From Streptomyces hygroscopicus (lineage in GTDB: Bacteria > Actinomycetota > Actinomycetes > Streptomycetales > Streptomycetaceae), in NCBI GenBank assembly GCA_002021875.1, contig CP018627.1, positions 6,324,001-6,388,000 on the forward strand: a DNA stretch of 64,000 bases. The letters run 5' to 3'. The notes beneath the pieces were generated by a model. It had not been told where the DNA came from, ran no database searches, and was given only the letters and a program-made list of their open reading frames with translations. Positions 26,987 through 38,239 of the stretch are shown here, piece by piece. Every line of letters starts with the position of its first letter. Positions within the stretch are counted from its first letter, which is position 1. The translations under genes and the position numbers were made by a program.

Positions 26987-28117
26987 TCAGCGGTCGCTGA
27001 GGCGGCCGCCGAGCCACTCCAGCGCGGCGGGGACCTCCCGCTTCCAGGTGTTGAAGTTGTGGCCGCCGGTGCCCAGGATGATCGACGAGATGCGGGTCGG
27101 CTCCCCGCGCCGGTTCAGCCGCTTCACCTTGTTCACGAAGCGCACGGTGTCCCGGTAGTTCTGCTCACCGTGCTCACTGCTGGAGACCAGCAGCGACACC
27201 GGCGGCGCCGGCTTGTGGGACAGCCGCCACATCAGGTCGTTCTCCCGCTCCAGCCGCTTGCTGCCGCCGAAGAGATCGCCCGTGGTCGCGTCGATCGGGG
27301 CCTTGTACGACGGGGAGAGCCCGGCCGCCGCGGAGAACGCGTCGGGGTGGCGCATCGCCATCTTCAGGGCGCAGTAGCCGCCGGTGGAACTTCCGATGAC
27401 GCCCCAGTTACGGGCCCGCTGACCCACGCGATAGTGGTCGGCCACGGCCTTCGGCAGGTCCTTGGTGAAGAACGTCTCGGTCCGCGGCCCATCCGGCACG
27501 TCCACGCACTCGGTGTCGCGCGGCGGCGCGACCGTCGGCTGCATCATCACCAGGACGAGGGGCTGCATCCTCCCCGCTTTGACCAGCTTATGCGAGTTCT
27601 GGGGGTATTTCAGGCCATTGATGAGGGCTTCGGTGGTGCCCGGGTATCCGGTCAGCACCAGCGCGGCGGGGAAGGTCCGCCGGGCGTACTCGGGCCGGAA
27701 GTACTCCGGGGGCAGATAGATGTACGCGGGGCTCGCGATCCCGGAGACCGGTCCCTGGATGTTCACCTTCTCGACACGCCCGGCGACCGTGGGCGACGAG
27801 CCGCCGTCCACGGCCAGATGGCGGGTCTCGGTGACCCGCACCCGGGTACCCGGGGTGTCGTGGTCCACCACGACACCCGGCTCGTCCTGCGTACCGAAGA
27901 GGTCGGACCAGGAACCGTAGAAGCCGAACGACTGATTGGCGAACAATCCGAACGCCGCGAACACGGTGAGCTGCGTCCCCAGTAGCATGCCGACCCGGCC
28001 GAGCACGGGAGCCACTCCGCGCCCGGACAACCGGGGCCACAGCCATATCGTGGCCGCGAACAGCAGCAACGCCGCCACGACCGCCGCGATCACGAGGTTG
28101 TTGCTCGTGAGACCCAT
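26987..28117 (-). CDS. Membrane-anchored antigen-85/esterase-D-like alpha/beta hydrolase
   Basis: 376 residues. About three N-terminal membrane segments (TSNNLVIAAVVAALLLFAATIWLW; VGMLLGTQLTVFAAFGLFA), then an extracytoplasmic hydrolase domain: YIYLPPEYF, nucleophile elbow WGVIGSSTGGYCALKMAMRHPDAF, later LLVSSSEHGEQNY (acid region) and GGHNFNTWKREVP with the His. Related to mycobacterial Ag85 mycolyltransferases and acyl esterases; substrate unknown. ATG 28117 (GTG one codon upstream) follows AGAAAG. Diverges from the DUF2156 gene, so the two may act together at the envelope. Confidence 0.87.
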   Translation of the reverse strand: MGLTSNNLVIAAVVAALLLFAATIWLWPRLSGRGVAPVLGRVGMLLGTQLTVFAAFGLFANQSFGFYGSWSDLFGTQDEPGVVVDHDTPGTRVRVTETRHLAVDGGSSPTVAGRVEKVNIQGPVSGIASPAYIYLPPEYFRPEYARRTFPAALVLTGYPGTTEALINGLKYPQNSHKLVKAGRMQPLVLVMMQPTVAPPRDTECVDVPDGPRTETFFTKDLPKAVADHYRVGQRARNWGVIGSSTGGYCALKMAMRHPDAFSAAAGLSPSYKAPIDATTGDLFGGSKRLERENDLMWRLSHKPAPPVSLLVSSSEHGEQNYRDTVRFVNKVKRLNRRGEPTRISSIILGTGGHNFNTWKREVPAALEWLGGRLSDR

Positions 28118-28260
28118 CACTATCTTTCTGCCGGGCGGCCGGCTCCCCCGTGCCGCGGTTGGAACCCCGCTGCCTCAAATGGCGTCTACCAGGGCGCAAA
28201 TCGTGCGGATGCCACGCAACAGAACCAAAGATCCTCTTGACCGAAGCGACGGGAATGCAG

Positions 28261-30093
28261 ATGCCTGACAGTCAAGATGCCGAAACGTCCGGAGAGGTTC
28301 CCAACCGGATACGGCGCCTGCTGCGCGGCCCCAGGCCGGAGGCGATGCCCACGGTCGTCGGCACCGCCTGCACGCTCATCGGGCTGATGGACATCGTCTT
28401 CCCCCGGCTGCGCCACAGCAGGGTGCACGCGCTGGCCGAGCTGCTGCCGGGCGCCGTGAGCTCCCTGGCCGCCGCCGCCTCGATCGTGGTCGGTCTGCTG
28501 CTGCTGATGCTGGCCCACGGCCTCAAACGGCGTAAGCGGCGGGCCTGGGTCGCGGCCGTGGCGCTGCTGCCCGTCGGCGCGGCCGCCCAGCTCCTCTACC
28601 GGCACTCGGTCATCGGCATGGTTCTCTCCCTCGTCCTGATGGGGGTGCTGATCCGCTACCGCGCCGAGTTCGCGGCGCTGCCCGATCCGCGCAGCCGCTG
28701 GATGGCGCTGGCCAACCTCGTGGTCATGGGCGCGGTCAGCGTCACCGTGGGACTGCTCATCGTCCGTTCGCATCCGGACGCCATCCAAGGCCGTCCCTCG
28801 CTCGGCGCACAGCTTCAGCACGTCCTGTGGGGCCTGTTCGGCTTCGAGGGGCCGGTCGACTACCGCCACGGCGCGGACTACACCGTCGGCTACTCGCTCG
28901 GCGCGCTCGGCCTGCTGACCGTCGCCACCACCGCCTATCTCGCCTTCCGCCCCGAACACCCCGCCGCCCGCCTCACCCCCGGGGACGAGGAGCGGCTGCG
29001 GGAGCTGCTCGACGCCCACGGGCGCCGCGACTCGCTCGGCCACTTCGCGCTCCGCCGCGACAAGGCCGTGGTCTTCTCCCCCAGCGGCAAGGCCGCGGTC
29101 TGCTACCGCGTGGTCTCCGGGGTGATGCTCGCCAGCGGCGACCCGGTCGGCGACGTGGAGGCGTGGCCCGGCGCGATCGCCTGCTTCATGGAGGAGGCCC
29201 GGGCCCACTCCTGGACCCCGGCGGTGATGGGCTGCAGCGAGACCGGCGGCGAGGTGTGGACCCGGGAGACCGGCCTGGACGCGCTCGAACTCGGCGACGA
29301 GGCCATCGTCGATGTGGCGGACTTCACCCTGTCCGGGCGCGCCATGCGCAACGTACGCCAGATGGTCAAGCGGATCGAGCGGGCCGGCTACCAGACCCGG
29401 GTGCGGCGCGCCGCCGACCTGGGCCCCGAGGAGCTGGAGGCCATCCGGCGCGCCGCCGCCGACTGGCGGGGCACCGACACCGAGCGCGGCTTCTCGATGG
29501 CGCTGGGCCGGATCGGCGACCCGGCGGACGGGGACGCGGTCATCGCCACCGCCCACAAGGCCGCGGGCGAGGGCGCCGAGGAGGGCCCGTACGGGGACCT
29601 CAAGGCCGTACTGCACTTCGTGCCGTGGGGCCCGGACGGAATGTCCCTGGAGCTGATGCGGCGCGACCGGAGCGCCGACCCGGGCATGAACGAGCTGCTG
29701 ATCGTGGCCGCCCTGCAGGCCGCCCCCGAGCTGGGCGTGGAGCGGGTGTCGCTGAACTTCGCGATGTTCCGCTCGGCGCTGGCGCGCGGCGAGAAGCTGG
29801 GCGCGGGCCCGGTGCTGCGCGGCTGGCGGGCGCTGCTGGTCTTCCTCTCCCGCTGGTTCCAGATCGAGTCGCTGTACAAGTTCAACGCCAAGTTCCAGCC
29901 GCGCTGGGAGCCGCGCTTCGTGGTCTTCCGCAACACCCGCGACCTGCCCCGGATCGGCCTGGCCGCCATGCAGGCCGAGGGCTTCGTCTCGCTCGCCCTG
30001 CCCCGGCTGCTGCGCCGCGGACCGCGCCCCGAGCCCCGGCCCTGCGCCCATCGGCAGCTGGCCGACGGGCGGGGGCTGCAGCAGGCGGCCTGA
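28261..30093 (+). CDS. MprF/LPG-synthase-like DUF2156 membrane protein
   Basis: 610 residues. About six membrane helices in the first 240 residues (LASLLLM-type segments such as AASIVVGLLLLMLAHGL; VVMGAVSVTVGLLIV; ALGLLTVATTAYLAF), followed by a soluble GNAT-like DUF2156 domain: FALRRDKAVVFSPSGKAAVCYRVVSGVMLASGDPVG, then RNVRQMVKRIERAGYQTRVRR and YGDLKAVLHFVPWGPDGMSLELMRRD. Family members transfer Lys or other amino acids from aminoacyl-tRNA to phosphatidylglycerol, but no LysRS domain is fused here and the substrate is unproven. ATG 28261 chosen, with GGGA 7 bases upstream. Confidence 0.85.
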   Translation: MPDSQDAETSGEVPNRIRRLLRGPRPEAMPTVVGTACTLIGLMDIVFPRLRHSRVHALAELLPGAVSSLAAAASIVVGLLLLMLAHGLKRRKRRAWVAAVALLPVGAAAQLLYRHSVIGMVLSLVLMGVLIRYRAEFAALPDPRSRWMALANLVVMGAVSVTVGLLIVRSHPDAIQGRPSLGAQLQHVLWGLFGFEGPVDYRHGADYTVGYSLGALGLLTVATTAYLAFRPEHPAARLTPGDEERLRELLDAHGRRDSLGHFALRRDKAVVFSPSGKAAVCYRVVSGVMLASGDPVGDVEAWPGAIACFMEEARAHSWTPAVMGCSETGGEVWTRETGLDALELGDEAIVDVADFTLSGRAMRNVRQMVKRIERAGYQTRVRRAADLGPEELEAIRRAAADWRGTDTERGFSMALGRIGDPADGDAVIATAHKAAGEGAEEGPYGDLKAVLHFVPWGPDGMSLELMRRDRSADPGMNELLIVAALQAAPELGVERVSLNFAMFRSALARGEKLGAGPVLRGWRALLVFLSRWFQIESLYKFNAKFQPRWEPRFVVFRNTRDLPRIGLAAMQAEGFVSLALPRLLRRGPRPEPRPCAHRQLADGRGLQQAA

Positions 30094-30127
30094 TCCAGAA
30101 GGCACCCCCTACGCCTAGGCTGGGCAC

Positions 30128-31006
30128 ATGAGCACGTTGCATGGGCGGGGCCGGGTGGCCGGACTGCCGGAGTGGGACCGGTGCGCGGTGATGGGCGTGG
30201 TGAACGTCACGCCGGACTCCTTCTCCGACGGCGGCCGGTGGTTCGACACCGAACTGGCCGTCAAGCACGGTCTCGATCTGGTCGCCGCCGGGGCCGACCT
30301 GGTGGACGTCGGCGGTGAGTCGACCCGGCCCGGCGCGGCGCGCGTCGATGAGGCCGAGGAGCTGCGCCGGGTGATCCCCGTCGTCCGGGAGCTGGCCGCG
30401 ACCGGTGCCGTGATCAGCGTGGACACCATGCGGGCCACGGTGGCCGAGCGGGCCGTGGCGGCCGGGGCCCGGCTGGTCAACGACGTCAGCGGCGGCGGCG
30501 CCGACCCCGCGATGGTGCCCACGGTGGCCGCGGCGGGGGTGCCGTTCGTGGTGATGCACTGGCGCGGCCAGTCGATCGACATGAACAACCGAGCGGTGTA
30601 CGCGGACGTGGTCGGCGAGGTCGTCGCCGAGCTGCGCACCGGCCTGGAGCAGGCCGTCGCGGGCGGTATCGACCCGGAGCGGATCGTGATCGACCCGGGC
30701 CTGGGCTTCGCCAAGGACGCCGGGCACGACCTCACCCTGGTCGCCCATCTGTCCGCGCTGCGGGAGCTGGGCCGCCCGCTGCTGGTGGCGGCCTCCCGCA
30801 AGCGGTTCCTGGGGCGCGTCCTGGCCGGCGACGGAGGCAGCCCGCCGCCGGCCAGGGAGCGGGACGCCGCCACGGCGGCGGTCACCGCGCTCGCGGCACG
30901 CGAAGGCGCCTGGGCCGTCCGGGTACACGAGGTACGGGCCAGCGCGGACGCGGTGCGCGTGGCGCGGGCCATCGAAGCGGCCGAAAACGCGGCGGGAGCG
31001 CTGTGA
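30128..31006 (+). CDS. folP: Dihydropteroate synthase
   Basis: 292 residues. Joins p-aminobenzoate and dihydropterin pyrophosphate in folate synthesis; target of sulfonamides. Signature segments MGVVNVTPDSFSDGGRW (residues 22-38), DLVDVGGESTRPGA, VDTMRA, LVNDVSGG, VVMHWRGQ, IDPGLGFAKDAGHDL and AASRKRFLG. TAGGCT ends 6 bases before the ATG, so the transcript is probably leaderless. First gene of folP-NTF2-folB-folK. Confidence 0.97.
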   Translation: MSTLHGRGRVAGLPEWDRCAVMGVVNVTPDSFSDGGRWFDTELAVKHGLDLVAAGADLVDVGGESTRPGAARVDEAEELRRVIPVVRELAATGAVISVDTMRATVAERAVAAGARLVNDVSGGGADPAMVPTVAAAGVPFVVMHWRGQSIDMNNRAVYADVVGEVVAELRTGLEQAVAGGIDPERIVIDPGLGFAKDAGHDLTLVAHLSALRELGRPLLVAASRKRFLGRVLAGDGGSPPPARERDAATAAVTALAAREGAWAVRVHEVRASADAVRVARAIEAAENAAGAL

Positions 31007-31488
31007 CTTCCCTTACGGACAACGAACGTGTGGCGCAGGTGAACACCGCGCTGTACGACGCCATGGAGCAGGGCGATCACACCACGCTGCAGCGGCTGTG
31101 GCTGGACTCCCCCGACACCGAGGTGTCCTGTGTCCACCCGGGCTGGCCGGTGCTGCGCGGCCGGGGCGAGGTGCTGCGCTCCTATGCGCTGATCATGGCC
31201 AACACGGACTACATCCAGTTCTTCCTGACGGATGTCGAGGTGTCGGTGATGGCCGACACCGCCCTGGTGACCTGCACCGAGAACATCCTCAGCGGCGCCC
31301 CCGCGGAGGAGGAGGGCCAGCTCGGCCCGCTGGTGGGCCAGCTGGTCGTGGCCACGAATGTGTTCCGCCGCACGGAGGACGGCTGGAAGGTCTGGTCGCA
31401 CCACGGCTCCCCGGTGCTCGCGGAGAGTGACGACGAGGAGCCGGGCGGTCCCGAAGGCCCCGCCGACGACGGGTTGTTGCCGGGCTGA
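31003..31488 (+). CDS. NTF2/SnoaL-like protein in the folate operon
   Basis: 161 residues. Cone-shaped NTF2 fold suggested by NTALYDAMEQGDHTTLQRLWLDSPDTEVSCVHPGWPVLRGRGEVLRSYA-type opening and later CTENILSG and VVATNVFRRTEDGWKVWSHHGSPV. Acidic disordered tail. Its GTG overlaps the folP stop (GTGA), so it is coupled to folate synthesis. Catalytic role unknown; some relatives are isomerases or hydrolases. Confidence 0.85.
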   Translation: MTSLTDNERVAQVNTALYDAMEQGDHTTLQRLWLDSPDTEVSCVHPGWPVLRGRGEVLRSYALIMANTDYIQFFLTDVEVSVMADTALVTCTENILSGAPAEEEGQLGPLVGQLVVATNVFRRTEDGWKVWSHHGSPVLAESDDEEPGGPEGPADDGLLPG

Positions 31489-31695
31489 CCCGACCCCGTT
31501 CGAGCCCCGCGAGGTGGGGGTAGAAGGCTGTGACGCGGAGCGTCGGCGCCCGGCACCGCCCACCCCATGGGCGAATGCCGCCGGGGCCCGCAGGTAGATT
31601 GCGAGGCAGGTACCCCCGCAGACGGCAGGGGACGGGTGGTGCGCTCCGGCCAGGAGGGCGTGCCCGCGTACCGACGACCAGCAGGAGTGATTCAG

Positions 31696-32055
31696 GTGGA
31701 TCGTGTCGCGCTGCGCGGCCTGAAGGCTCGCGGGCACCACGGCGTGCTACCCCATGAGCGCGAGGAGGGCCAGGACTTCGTCGTGGACCTCGTGCTCGGC
31801 CTGGACACTCGGCCCGCCGCGGCCGACGACGACCTCGGCAAGACCGTCCACTACGGCGTGGTGGCGGAAGAGGTCGTGGCCGTGGTGCGGGGTGAGCCGG
31901 TCGATCTGATCGAGACGCTGGCCGAACGGATCGCCGACCGGTGCCTCAAGTACGACGTGGTCCGGGAGGTCGAGGTCGTGGTGCACAAGCCCCAGGCCCC
32001 GATCACCGTGCCCTTCGACGACGTGACCATCACCATCACCCGGAGCCGAGTATGA
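31696..32055 (+). CDS. folB: Dihydroneopterin aldolase
   Basis: 119 residues. Converts dihydroneopterin to hydroxymethyl-dihydropterin and glycolaldehyde. VDRVALRGLKARGHHGVLPHEREEGQDF contains the conserved Glu (HERE) and the HHG loop; DLGKTVHYGVVAEEV and LIETLAERIAD follow, with VHKPQAPI near the end (catalytic Lys). GTG 31696 preceded by AGGAG at 8 bases; longer frames upstream are non-homologous. Overlaps folK by 4 bp. Confidence 0.96.
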   Translation: MDRVALRGLKARGHHGVLPHEREEGQDFVVDLVLGLDTRPAAADDDLGKTVHYGVVAEEVVAVVRGEPVDLIETLAERIADRCLKYDVVREVEVVVHKPQAPITVPFDDVTITITRSRV

Positions 32056-32645
32056 GCAGCAGCGACCCGACCGTGCAGCCCGTTCCCATCTCCGTGGTGG
32101 AGCAGGTGGACGCCGCCGATGTGACGTTGAGCAACCCCAAACGAGCGGTGATCTCGCTCGGCAGCAATCTGGGCAACCGCCTGGAGACCCTCCAGGGCGC
32201 CATCGACGCGCTGGAGGACACCCCGGGCCTGCGGGTCAAGGCCGTGTCGCCGGTGTACGAGACGGACCCGTGGGGCGTGGAGCCCGGCACCCAGGCCACG
32301 TACTTCAACGCCGTGGTGCTGATCAAGACGACGCTGCCGCCGTCCTCGCTGCTGGAGCGCGGCCACGCGATCGAGGAGGCGTTCGAGCGGGTGCGGGACG
32401 AGCGCTGGGGCCCGCGCACCATCGACGTGGACATCGTGGCGTATCAGGACGTGGTGTCCGACGACCCCCGGCTGACCCTGCCGCATCCGCGCGCCCATGA
32501 GCGCGCCTTCGTGCTGGTGCCGTGGAACGACGTGGATCCGCAGGCCGAGGTCCCCGGGCGCGGGGCGGTCGCGGGGCTGCTGGCCGCGATGGGCCACGAA
32601 GGTGTCCGAGTCCGCACCGATCTGGAACTGCGACTGCCCGAGTAG
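32052..32645 (+). CDS. folK: HPPK, hydroxymethyl-dihydropterin pyrophosphokinase
   Basis: 197 residues. Transfers pyrophosphate from ATP to hydroxymethyl-dihydropterin, supplying folP. ISLGSNLGNRLETLQGAIDAL, VSPVYETDPWG, QATYFNAVVLIKT and the HPPK signature RWGPRTIDVDIVAYQD (metal Asp residues) with LPHPRAHERAFVLVPW. A roughly 35-residue N-terminal extension precedes the fold. ATG overlaps the folB stop (ATGA). Confidence 0.97.
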   Translation: MSSSDPTVQPVPISVVEQVDAADVTLSNPKRAVISLGSNLGNRLETLQGAIDALEDTPGLRVKAVSPVYETDPWGVEPGTQATYFNAVVLIKTTLPPSSLLERGHAIEEAFERVRDERWGPRTIDVDIVAYQDVVSDDPRLTLPHPRAHERAFVLVPWNDVDPQAEVPGRGAVAGLLAAMGHEGVRVRTDLELRLPE

Positions 32646-32706
32646 ACGTTGATCCGGATAGGTTCCGGACACGTTGGCACGTACTGAATTGAGGGGCGAC
32701 CGCTCG

Positions 32707-33204
32707 GTGAAGCAACTTCGGATCGGGGTGCTGGTCGGGCTGTTCGCCGTGGCCGGTGTGGTGTCGTGGGCGGGCGCCCGGCTGTGGGACACGTTCGGGT
32801 CGCTGCCGAGCGTCCCGGTGGCCGCGCCGATCGTGCTGGCCCTGATCGCGGTCGTGCTGGCCGCCACCGCGCTGTCGCTGCGGTCCCGGCTGCGCGCCCA
32901 GCGGGAACGGCAGCCAGGCGCCAAGGGCGTGGACCCGATGGTGGCCGCCCGTGCGGTGGTCTTCGGGCAGGCCAGCGCGCTGGTGGCGGCGCTGGTCGCG
33001 GGGATGTACGGCGGGGCGGGCGTCTTCCTGGCCATGGAGCAGCTCGATGTGCCCGCCCGGCGGGATCAGGCCATCTACGCCGGGGCCTCGGTGCTGGCGG
33101 CCGCGGGGGTGGTGGCGGCCGCGTTCTTCCTGGAGCGCGTCCTCAAGCTCCCGGAGGACGACGACAACGAGGGCAACGGCCCGAGCGCCACGGCCCGCGC
33201 CTGA
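32707..33204 (+). CDS. DUF3180 membrane protein
   Basis: 165 residues with four membrane helices (LRIGVLVGLFAVAGVVSWAGARL; VAAPIVLALIAVVLAATAL; ASALVAALVAGMYGGAGVFLAM; IYAGASVLAAAGVVAAAFFLERV). The family is conserved after folK in actinobacteria; function unknown. I prefer GTG 32707 (VKQLRIGVL) behind GAGGGGCG to a TTG at 32674. Probably the last gene of the folate transcript. Confidence 0.85.
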   Translation: MKQLRIGVLVGLFAVAGVVSWAGARLWDTFGSLPSVPVAAPIVLALIAVVLAATALSLRSRLRAQRERQPGAKGVDPMVAARAVVFGQASALVAALVAGMYGGAGVFLAMEQLDVPARRDQAIYAGASVLAAAGVVAAAFFLERVLKLPEDDDNEGNGPSATARA

Positions 33205-33300
33205 GGCACAGCACAGAGGCCCAACGGCCACGAGCCGACCCGTACAGGCCCGTCAAGCAGGGCCGAGGTCCATTGCCCGGCCCGAGGCGCCCGGAGCCGC

Positions 33301-33906
33301 TCAGCGGGCCATGATGAGGCTCATGGCCTCGGCCCGGGTGGCCGGATCGCGCAGCTGGCCGCGGACGGCCGAGGTGAGCGTCTTGGCGCCGGGCTTGCGC
33401 ACCCCGCGCATGGTCATGCACATGTGCTCGCACTCGACCACCACGATCACCCCGCGCGGCTCCAGTATCCGCATCAGGGATTCGGCGATCTGGGTGGTCA
33501 GCCGCTCCTGGACCTGGGGGCGGCGGGCGAAGACATCGACCAGCCGGGCCAGCTTGGACAGCCCGGTGATCTTGCCGTCGTGGGACGGGATATAGCCCAC
33601 ATGGGCGACGCCCACGAAGGGCACCAGGTGGTGCTCGCAGGAGGACATCACCTCGATGTCCTTGACCAGCACCATCTCGTCGTGGCCCAAGTCGAAGGTG
33701 GTGGTCAGGACGTCCTCGGGCTCCTGGCGCAGCCCCGCGAAGATCTCCTTGTACGCACGGGCCACCCGGCCCGGCGTCTCGCGCAGCCCCTCCCGGTCCG
33801 GGTCCTCGCCAACGGCGATCAGCAGCTCGCGGATCGCGTGCTCGGCGCGCTTCTCGTCGAACACGCCAATGGGGCTCTCGCCGTCCAGCGTCACCGGGTC
33901 GGTCAT
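33301..33906 (-). CDS. folE: GTP cyclohydrolase I
   Basis: 201 residues. Opens folate synthesis by converting GTP to dihydroneopterin triphosphate. Zn ligands and catalytic loop in [22 protein letters not shown] and [43 protein letters not shown] is the family signature. ATG 33906 follows ACGAGGC. It converges on the folP-folK operon and is the next gene after ftsH. Confidence 0.98.
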   Translation of the reverse strand: MTDPVTLDGESPIGVFDEKRAEHAIRELLIAVGEDPDREGLRETPGRVARAYKEIFAGLRQEPEDVLTTTFDLGHDEMVLVKDIEVMSSCEHHLVPFVGVAHVGYIPSHDGKITGLSKLARLVDVFARRPQVQERLTTQIAESLMRILEPRGVIVVVECEHMCMTMRGVRKPGAKTLTSAVRGQLRDPATRAEAMSLIMAR

Positions 33907-34033
33907 GGAGCTGCCTCGTTCCTCACATACACACAACGAACGCGTAAATGCCGCGTTCACCAGGCTAGAACCTGGTGGACGCGGCATTCATTCCGGGGCC
34001 ACCGGGGACGGAAACCGCCCCCGGTGGTGGGGA

Positions 34034-36076
<2,043 letters not shown>

Positions 36077-36080
36077 CCAT

Positions 36081-36106
36081 ACGGGGCGAAGCCGCCCCGT
36101 CCCTCC
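36081..36106 (-). promoter_or_regulatory. Hairpin between Shine-Dalgarno and start codon of ftsH
   Basis: On the minus strand GGAGGG (36101-36106) is followed immediately by ACGGGGCG-GCTT-CGCCCCGT, an 8-bp perfect stem with tetraloop (36081-36100), then ATGG and the ATG. Linear spacing is 24 bases, too long; folding brings the ribosome site next to the start. Confidence 0.6.
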
Positions 36107-36150
36107 TGCCACAGTGAGGCACGGCAGCCCTGGAGGGGCCGCCTGTGCGT

Positions 36151-36180
36151 GCGGTGTATTGCGGTGTATTTGCGGTGTAT
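36151..36180. repeat. Three 10-bp repeats upstream of ftsH
   Basis: GCGGTGTATT, GCGGTGTATT, then T and GCGGTGTAT, about 75-105 bp upstream of the ftsH start, in the expected promoter region. Confidence 0.8.
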
Positions 36181-36331
36181 GAGCTGTGTAATCCTCAGTC
36201 TCAAAAAAGACTGACCTTCGGACGGTACCCCAGCATTGTCACCCGACGCCGCCGTGGACTGTTAACAAAACCGCCTTCCCCTGCTCCAACGGCGGAAAAC
36301 CCCGCCAGGTTCCCAGGGGTCAGCGGCGCCG

Positions 36332-36886
36332 TCAGCCGCCGTAGACGTGGGGGGCCAGGGTGCCGACGAACCGCAGGTTCCGGTACTTCTCGGCGTAGTC
36401 CAGCCCGTAGCCGACGACGAACTCATTGGGGATGTCGAAGCCGACCCACTTCACCTTGATGGCGACCTTGGCCGCCTCCGGCTTGCGCAGCAGGGTGCAG
36501 ACGTTCAGCGAGGCCGGCTCACGCGAGCCCAGGTTCGACAGCAGCCACGACAGCGTCAGTCCGGAGTCGATGATGTCCTCGACGATAAGGACGTGTTTGC
36601 CCTTGATGTCGGTGTCCAAGTCCTTCAGGATACGCACCACCCCGGAGGACTGGGTGCCCGCGCCGTAGGACGACACGGCCATCCAGTCCATGGTGACGGG
36701 CGTGGACAAGGCACGTGCCAGATCCGCCATCACCATGACCGCGCCCTTGAGCACGCCGACGATCAGCAGATCCTTGCCCGCGTACTCCTCGTCGATGGTG
36801 GCCGCCAGCTCCGCCAGCTTCGCGTTGATCTCTTCCTCGGTGATGAGGACCGACTTGAGGTCGGTGCCCATGTCCTTGTCGTCCAC
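36332..36886 (-). CDS. hpt: Hypoxanthine phosphoribosyltransferase
   Basis: 184 residues. Purine salvage: adds the phosphoribosyl group of PRPP to hypoxanthine/guanine. [21 protein letters not shown], then [23 protein letters not shown] and the PRPP loop [15 protein letters not shown], ending [28 protein letters not shown] 36886 has GAAAG 8-9 bases upstream; an ATG five codons in lacks spacing. Lies 46 bp after tilS, likely one transcript. Confidence 0.96.
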   Translation of the reverse strand: MDDKDMGTDLKSVLITEEEINAKLAELAATIDEEYAGKDLLIVGVLKGAVMVMADLARALSTPVTMDWMAVSSYGAGTQSSGVVRILKDLDTDIKGKHVLIVEDIIDSGLTLSWLLSNLGSREPASLNVCTLLRKPEAAKVAIKVKWVGFDIPNEFVVGYGLDYAEKYRNLRFVGTLAPHVYGG

Positions 36887-36932
36887 CCGCGCCACTTTCG
36901 CTCGACGTACCGGCTCATCTGGCTCGGGCGGA

Positions 36933-38036
36933 TCAGCCCTGCCGGATGACCAGTCTGCCACCCTCACGGCGGACCTCGACGCGGCCGGGGAGGTTGATGG
37001 CCCGCTGCCCCCGCCAGCCGGTGATCAGCCGGTCCACTTCTTCGATGTGGCGGGCGAAGAGCGAACCGGCCGGCGCGCCCGCGGCGATGGCGGCGCGGCG
37101 CAGCACCCGGCGGCGGACGGCGGTGGGCAGTCCGTGCAGGCCGACGGTGTCGAGATGCACGGCCTGCGCGCCACCGGCCGCCGCCGGTGCGGTGGTCATC
37201 ACATCGGCCTCGGCGCGGGCGGCCCAGGCGTCGAGGGCGTCGGCGTCGTCACGGGAGAGCTGGGCGGTGCGGGCGAGCGCCTCGACGACGCCCTTGCCCA
37301 GCGCCTTCTCCAGGATGGGCAGTGCCTCGTGGCGGACCCGGGAGCGGGTGTAGGACGGGTCCACGTTGTGCGGGTCGTCCCAGACGGGCAGCGACTGGGC
37401 CAGGCACGCCTCGCGGACCGTATGCCGGTCCAGTTGGAGGAAGGGGCGGCGGTAGCGGCCGTCGGCCCCGGAGACCCAGGCCATGCCGGACAGCGAGCGG
37501 GTGCCGGAGCCGCGGGCGAGGCCCAGCAGAACCGTCTCGGCCTGGTCGTCACGGGTATGGCCGAGCAGCACGGCGGTGGCGCCGTGGCGCTCGGCGGCGC
37601 CGTCCAGCGCGGCGTAGCGGGCGTCCCGGGCGGCGGCCTCGGGGCCGCCGCCGCGGCCGACGGACACGGCGATCGCCTCGACCGGCGCCAGGCCCAGCGC
37701 CCGCATCCGGTCGGCGACCTCGGCGGCGCGGGCGTCGGAGCCCTGCTGCAGGCCGTGGTCGACGGTGACCCCGCCGGCCCGCAGGCCGGCCCGCGGAGCC
37801 TCGAAGGCGAGGGCGGAGGCGAGCGCCATGGAGTCGGCGCCGCCCGAGCAGGCGGCGAGTACGAGGGGGGCGTCGTCGCGCGGGGCGGAACCGCGGGGGG
37901 CGGGGGCCGAACGCGTCGAGGGCGAAGAGGCGGCGGAGGGCGAGCAGGAGGACGAGGCCGAGTGGGCGACGAGGACGTCGTGGAGGACGCGGCGGACCGC
38001 GAGGCGTATCGCGGCGACCGCTGGATGGGGACCCAT
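36933..38036 (-). CDS. tilS: tRNA(Ile)-lysidine synthetase
   Basis: 367 residues. Modifies C34 of the CAU-anticodon isoleucine tRNA to lysidine, making it read AUA. N-type ATP pyrophosphatase P-loop [21 protein letters not shown], then [35 protein letters not shown] and [14 protein letters not shown] Ser/Pro-rich N-terminal stretch of 45 residues precedes the P-loop. ATG 38036 follows GGAAACGGAC. Upstream partner of hpt in the conserved tilS-hpt-ftsH order. Confidence 0.95.
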   Translation of the reverse strand: MGPHPAVAAIRLAVRRVLHDVLVAHSASSSCSPSAASSPSTRSAPAPRGSAPRDDAPLVLAACSGGADSMALASALAFEAPRAGLRAGGVTVDHGLQQGSDARAAEVADRMRALGLAPVEAIAVSVGRGGGPEAAARDARYAALDGAAERHGATAVLLGHTRDDQAETVLLGLARGSGTRSLSGMAWVSGADGRYRRPFLQLDRHTVREACLAQSLPVWDDPHNVDPSYTRSRVRHEALPILEKALGKGVVEALARTAQLSRDDADALDAWAARAEADVMTTAPAAAGGAQAVHLDTVGLHGLPTAVRRRVLRRAAIAAGAPAGSLFARHIEEVDRLITGWRGQRAINLPGRVEVRREGGRLVIRQG

Positions 38037-38239
38037 GTCCGTTTCCCATCTGTCATTCGAGGGGGTGCCTCGGGGGGTGCGAGGAGTTACGCAGCTTTTC
38101 GTCACGCTGCGTATGTCGATGGTGACAGAAGCGAGCTGTTCCCCGAGCATCGCACGCCTACCCGTCGCCAACGGTCCCTCGGACGAGTGATTAAAGGGGG
38201 CGTTCGTCCGTTTCCGCGTGTGCCGGGAGTGTGCCGGTT

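Noticed and set aside
28186..30105. Long open frame antisense to the DUF2156 gene
   Set aside because: No recognisable family; the plus frame has membrane helices and the DUF2156 domain.
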